This document shows positions 37,330 to 64,000 of a DNA stretch of 64,000 nucleotides, one piece after another. The translations under genes were made by a program, and so were the position numbers. The DNA comes from Diphasiastrum complanatum (taxonomy: Eukaryota; Streptophyta; Lycopodiopsida; Lycopodiales; Lycopodiaceae), in assembly GCA_029204225.1 (NCBI GenBank), contig CM055100.1, positions 1,648,587 to 1,712,586 on the forward strand. Direction: 5' to 3'. The notes under the pieces are model-generated. The model was given only the letters and a program-made list of their open reading frames with translations. It was not told the origin of the DNA and did not search any database. Position 1 is the first letter of the stretch; the number at the start of each line of letters is the position of its first letter.

Positions 37330-39023
37330 ATCCGAATCCCGATCCAGCGATTCGTGATTTGGGCAGCTAGCTATAGTTGAAGGCAGCTGGTGGCAGCTGC
37401 GATCGTAGATGCATGCTGACATGCAGACGTCGGAATGGCTGGCCAACATTAGCGGTAGCAGGAGCTATGCCCGCTTTTAGAATCTACGTCCCGTATCTGG
37501 ACTCCAGATTCTGGAGTCTGGAGAATTGCAGCTTCTTCAATAATAGCCGGATCTGTTCCATAGGCCAGCTATGTGTAATAAACGCAGAAGATCGCGTACA
37601 TCGCATTACGAGTATAATTGTCCGCTATCCCGTGTCGCTAAAGTGTATAAGAATTGCAAGTTGGAGCGGAGGTGCACGGTGCCTTCCTAATGCAGCTGTG
37701 TTGGTTCGGTTTTGTCTGAAGATTGTCCTTATAATAAGAAAGCACCCATTGCATATTGTCCTTATCATAAGAAATTAGCTCGCTTTTGCTAAGGCCGTTG
37801 GTGATCTCACTTGTCACTTGGTTTCTGGATCGTGCCAGCTCTTAAGGCGGATGGTCAATTAAAGCAATGAGCTGCTGAGAGTAGTTCTTTCGAGTATATA
37901 TATCCTTATTACACAGTGACTTTGAATTAGGTTTTTGCTTCTTTAGTTTCCGGCTAACGGTTTGACTCAGCATCAACGCCTCCGAGCCTTATCAGGTGTG
38001 TTCTTCTTAGGTACTTATATTAAATAAAGCTAGAATTCTGGGCTAAATTCAGTTGTATTTCTTATGCCTTTTGTGATTGAAATAATTGGCTTATAGTTGA
38101 TCCTCAAGCGCTATGTAGTTTTGAGGTCTTTTTTATTCTGCCACCTTATGACAAGATCAGAGGATAAGGAATGACGAAGTAATCCTATCTTCGTAATCTT
38201 GACACGCCAGTGGCTCCCACTGCAAAGCTGGAAGGCAGTAGGCACAGGCCTGTGACCCAACGTTGATAAAGCGTAGCGGCTCATGAGCCGCCAGCTACAG
38301 TCCCCTACATACAGATGGTAGATTAAAGTTGGAGAGACATTAGTTTTCATGGATCTTTAAAATCTGAGTTTCTTTGTTCAACACAAATTTTGTACTTAAA
38401 CAAGAATGATTGAAGTCTGCTACAGACGGCAGTACGGGACTGTATGAACTCTTCGTGTACGGTAATGTATGTACTGTACTGTTTATCTGATGACAAGTAA
38501 GAGAACCTGCTATAATTGATATGGGAGCTTCTCTATGGAAATCACATTCATGTAGTGATCCTTTCCTCTTATAGAGGTCAGGAGTTCGATTCCGATCAGA
38601 GACATCGATAGAAATTATAGAGAGTAAATTTGTTAATAGGCATACTATTCTGATTGGAAACGAGCTTGAACATTGTATTTGAGGCGTGAAGGTGCAATCC
38701 CAAAAACAAGATACACTAAAAGAATCACTCCGGTAACAATTTCTTCTTTGATAGAGTAATGGGAAATCTATAAGAATGGGGTGGTTTCTTAAATTTAAAG
38801 ATCATAATCGTGATCATCCATGCTCACGGACTATTTTCTGTGAGACATGGATGCCCACCTGGATCCTTTGCCTGGCAGTACGTCCATGAGCTCCTTTTAA
38901 AGCTCTCCATCACTGCATACAAATTTGCAAAGACAGAGAGAGAGAGGCTTTAGCAATATTGGAGGGGACACTCTGGGCATGAACTGTCAACAAACGCAAA
39001 GCATCGATATTGCAGGGTGAAAG
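37330..39023 (+). other. Upstream flank and probable promoter of the ZIFL-type gene
   Basis: No coding domain was recognised; short open frames (37377-37778 plus, 38910-39236 minus) have no motif. The sequence around 38575-38602 resembles a tRNA B box (AGTTCGATTCC). The gene's 5' UTR must lie near the right end; a GA-rich run (AGAGAGAGAGA) sits at 38935-38946. I could not fix a transcription start. Confidence 0.4.
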
Positions 39024-60100
<21,077 letters not shown>

Positions 60101-62480
60101 CAGTCCTCGTTATTTGACAACAAATTTGATTTTCCTGGCAATCCATCGAAGCTTTGTTCTTTCTCATTGAGAGGGTTAAAAAGTAGTTGGTTTTTTTAGC
60201 TTGAGAAGTTCTTAAGCAAAGATCTTGTAAATGGAGCTTGTAAAACTGGTCTTCCATCATTCAGTTAGAGATGTTTTTAAGCTTCGACATCACAATTTTG
60301 GCATATTTTCTTGTTTCCTATCACCTATCACTAGGCATTCCAATCAATTTGTGAGTGTAAATAATTTGTGGTAGCTCAAAGAACTCAGAGAGTCAATGAC
60401 AAACAATGTAGTGTAGAGCCCTGTGTGCTCGAAGTTCACTTGAACTATATTAACTTGGCCATTGTAGTTTCGTTCAACCAATTCGTTAACCACACTATCC
60501 GTTGGTTGTAGATAGACTGATTTCTACTATTGTCATCTTCTACAAAAGAGCTGAGTGAATCTATTCTAAGAGTAGGGAGTAAGCGAGTATAGTACATATG
60601 ATAAATCTGCAAAATTGCTAGGCTGCAATACTTAGGGCTCACTTGCAAGAATTTGGAATAGATAATGCTTGTTTAACTCCTATGGTTGAATGCATGTAAC
60701 CTTGTGAGAGAAAAAGTTTTGCAACCTGTCTCTCCTACGTTTTGGCTGCAGAGACAGTTCAGAAATTCAGAGAGTTGGATCTCTGGTTGCTTGGAGACCT
60801 GTCATAGGATCCTCAATGTAGGGTCTACTTGGAACTAACAGCCAGTTTGGAAGCGACTGTGCAAGTGAGTATTGCAGGTCGTTTACATTGCTGATGGGCG
60901 TTGTTGGTTGAGCAAGAAGGAGATGTTTCTCCTTGAAACTAAGTCTTTGCATCTCCATAGCTCGTGAGCATTCCCTAAACCCTAAACCAGAATAGGGCTA
61001 AGGTCTGTTGATCAGAATGCTATCAACCGTTGGTTGAAGCTTGTTTCTTCCATTCAATGGGAGGGATTTGACTCTTGTGGCTTTGGTCTTTATCTTAGCC
61101 TAAATAGGGGTTGCATGGCTTTTACATATTGCAATTACTCTTTTCTCGTTGCATGGTTCTAACTTCTTTTTTTGGAATTTTGGCCTTCATGCAATGAATA
61201 AGTTGACGAATTGAAGGGTTCCTCGCTAACTGCTAGGATTACTTTGAGTAGGCTCAGGGTTTTGAACCTCAGTAAAGTTATATTAGAGAGTAAAGTTGTG
61301 GTTGGTTAGATAGAGGTGATTTTGAATCCACCTAGTTGCGAATGGAATTACCTATTTTCCCGACCTTAACTGGGAGAATGTTTGGAGAATAATTTTACTA
61401 TCCTAACTGCTATGTCTATGTGATTGATCCATGGATTTAGGATCGACAATAAAGTACTGATTCTTCACGGTAATTTTATCCAGGCAAGTGCCCGATAAAT
61501 GGAAATTTGATTTCATGGTACTATGTTTTTTTTACGGTTGGAGTAAGGTTACTCCCAGTGAATTGAGTTAAATTGTCTTCGGGAGTTTTTCTCCTTTTCA
61601 GTCGGTAAAATATCGATGATTTTGTTATCGCATTCTAATTGATTTTGGTCATTAGTAATTGGCAAGCAAAAGCTTATTGCAAAATACTCGTTGAAGGTGA
61701 AATTTAGTTGAACTAATGAAGTAAGTCATGATAGTTGAATACAGGTAACTTCTTTATTCAACAAAAGAGAAGTATCAAAATCCAAATTTTGTGGATTTTC
61801 TATTCATGTACTTTCATTAGTTGCAATACACCGATAGACCTTAACGGAGTAATGCTAAGCTAGTCAAATGAATAGGATAATCGACTTTCCATTAGAGTTT
61901 GCTATATGTCTAAGGAAATTCTCTATACCTTAGTCGATGAATATTTTTGGGGGACCGGAAAACTCTAAGGGGGGGGAGAAATGGACATCGAGGTTAGTAA
62001 ACGTATTTGTATTATGTAAATTGGATTTTTGGAAATCCACTTGGGGAAATTGCATAATGTCGGTTATTGAATTCGTTAATTGGAATTCATCTTGAATATC
62101 TATAGGACCATGAGTATGACCCTAATTTTGAATGGAAATCATGATATGAGAAGTGAATATGGACACATGGATCACATTGGTACCGTTAGTATGTGATAGA
62201 ACCTTATTCCTAAGAGTGAAACTCTCAAATGGGAGGGATTTGGGAATCTTGGTACTAACCGGAAGGGTTGCATAATGTGTGGTCCTTGTTGAATCAAAAT
62301 TTCATAAATGGATTATTGTTATCCATCAAGAATAAAATTAATGGGTTTTCCAGTGCTTGGTGGAATAGATATGTGCCTATGCGATATAGGAAATCCAAAT
62401 TGATTTTTTAAGATCTCTGTAATATCAAATAAGGTGGTTAAGGATCTTCTGGAAGGAATGGAATTCCTCGTGCCGATTCG
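60101..62480. other. 3' flank of the ZIFL-type gene; no further gene seen
   Basis: The 3' UTR must start here; no canonical AATAAA close to the stop was clear. Beyond about 61000 the sequence has the look of an old retrotransposon (the RT relic follows), but no motif could be read. Confidence 0.4.
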
Positions 62481-62484
62481 GACA

Positions 62485-62700
62485 TAGATATTGGATTGTT
62501 TTACTTCGAGTATTTTGAATTCAGACTGTTTCCTTCTAGTAATGAGTACACATGGGTTATTTCAACAATGTATGAACGATATTTCTCGTCCATACCTGGG
62601 TCAATGCCTAGTGGTATTCTTGATAATATTTTCATCTATAGTGAATTGCTTAAGGAACAAGGAGAATTCAATGGTTTGAAGTATTTGTTTGGAATTGGTT
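62485..62700 (+). pseudogene. Highly decayed Ty3/Gypsy reverse transcriptase relic
   Basis: One frame gives LFQQCMNDISRPYLGQCLVVFL, matching the FQ-x-MNDIFRPYL-x-FVVVFLDD block; the next frame carries on with ILDNIFIYSELLKEQ, matching FLDDILIYS. The catalytic Asp pair is broken (D-N) and the frame shifts in the middle. Confidence 0.7.
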
Positions 62701-64000
62701 GAAGATTGAATTCTATATTTGGATATAGGATAGTTTGTTAATATCTTTGATTTTCTAATGATCAGATCTAGAAGCAAAGGAATTTTTTGGAGGAAAAGTT
62801 GATGGTATGGGACATCAGTAATTCCAAAAGAAATTTCTTGTGCGAGAGTGATCTGTAGACCAGTGGTTAGTATTTATAGTAATAGTAATGCTAACAAATA
62901 AATTCGTTGGTTAATTGTTTCCGAGTATTTGGGAAGATTATGAGATATAAATCTGGATCCCAATGAGGGTATCTCATAATTTACAAGTCAAAAAACCCTT
63001 AATGCTATTTCTCACCTTATAAAGAATCCTTCTTTTGATTTTTCGAATACCAGACATGAGATTAAATTCATATGATCCTTACAACATAAGAGTTATTTCT
63101 CTTTTGAAGGACTGTCATTATCATGTGAATTACTACTTATATGGTTAAGGCTTGGAATTTGAGATGTTTCAAGATAGTTGTATTTCAATTTCTCGAAGCT
63201 AGACTTTCTCTTACGCATAGGTAGATCTCAGATGGATGATGGTTTTTGTCACTCGTGTGGAAAATGTTTGGGAAGACACTTATTATTGACTTTTCAAATA
63301 TTTTCATGTGTCATCTCTCAAGCTAACTTTTGCAAGAAATTAGATAATTTCTTCGAAAGGACGGGTGAAGTGATGGATAAGATTCTATTAGAGGACCTAT
63401 CAATTGTACAGTTTTTGAATAAGAGAAATTCTCTAGGGGTTGTGTGGAACAATCTGGAATTAGAGGTTGTTTGAGATTTGAATTCATTATAAGTAGTATT
63501 GAGTAAAATCAGAAGTTACTAATCCCAATTGATAGGGATAGAAGTAAGTTTGATTATTAAATGTCTATATTGGGTCAACCTAATCTTAGTGGATGCTAAG
63601 AAGTTGATTAAGTGGGAGAAATCTGGTGACAAGAGGTAAGGGTTGGAAAACTCGTGAGAGAGAATGTGTTCTCAGTCTCGGAGATTTCCCAGATTTGATA
63701 TTTACTCATGAGCAATAGAATTCCTTGGTAGTTGAGTTTCAAGATTCTCAGTGAAATATGGGAGTAACATATGTGGATTTTGGAGGAATCTGCCAGATAA
63801 GGACGTATTGTTGGAATTTAATGTAACTCCTTTGAACTGATTGTTGCTACAGTCTGCAATTTTACTCAGATTTTTCCACAAGCGAAAAATCCGACACCCG
63901 ATACTGTCGCTTCTTTTTACCTTCCTGAGCAACTAAATGTTTAGCGACACTTGTGTAAGTTGTTTTTGGGCCATTTAGGCACTTCCAAAAAAGCGATACT
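62701..64000. other. No gene seen
   Basis: Short open frames such as 63178-63474 (plus, 98 codons) carry no motif I recognise. The position next to the RT relic suggests decayed Gypsy sequence, but this is inference. Confidence 0.35.

Noticed and set aside
63178-63474. 98-codon open frame as a gene
   Set aside because: No family match, no splice support, and it sits in decayed Gypsy surroundings.

Overview
The window is nuclear DNA from a vascular plant, probably one with a large, repeat-rich genome. The evidence is one long spliced gene with plant-type GT-AG introns, many Ty1/Copia and Ty3/Gypsy LTR retrotransposon copies primed by initiator-Met tRNA, and very long GA/CT microsatellites. 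I cannot name the species. The host transporter is divergent from the Arabidopsis and rice relatives I know, so a fern or gymnosperm is possible, but this is a guess.

Layout. 0.5-2.5 kb: GA and TC/AC microsatellites and one intact single-exon ORF on the minus strand (429 aa, family not recognised). 3.5-6.6 kb: a decayed Ty3/Gypsy pol (protease, RT, RNase H, start of integrase). 6.85-10.8 kb: Copia A, with LTRs, PBS, gag, protease and integrase, but with RT/RNase H deleted and its 3' LTR truncated. 10.8-11.4 kb: a second fragment of the same Gypsy family. 11.4-12.6 kb: an almost perfect 1.2-kb inverted repeat with a loop of about 42 nt. 12.6-24.3 kb: mostly unexplained sequence with degenerate tandem repeats, a minus-strand Copia RT fragment (17.3-18.0 kb) and GA tracts. 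24.8-32.6 kb: Copia B, a full insertion bounded by a CAATT target duplication and containing a second, unrelated Copia nested inside it. 33-37 kb: minisatellite, microsatellites and a Copia RNase H relic.

39.0-60.1 kb: the only clearly functional gene. It is a 17-exon MFS transporter of the ZIFL (zinc-induced facilitator-like) family. I rebuilt it exon by exon: all splice sites and phases agree and it gives 540 residues with no stop. Its introns are swollen by repeats. Intron 11 alone is 7.9 kb because it holds a mosaic of rearranged Copia pieces in both orientations, flanked by a target duplication. 60.1-64 kb: gene 3' flank and a very decayed Gypsy RT relic.

The most notable items are the intact transporter gene around a transposon mosaic, the 1.2-kb foldback, the nested Copia B with a shrunken 3' LTR, a 673-bp segment with perfect 14-bp terminal inverted repeats, and CACGTG (G-box/ABRE-like) palindromes recurring in the LTRs of three Copia copies. 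I saw no CRISPR array, no rRNA and no convincing intact tRNA.
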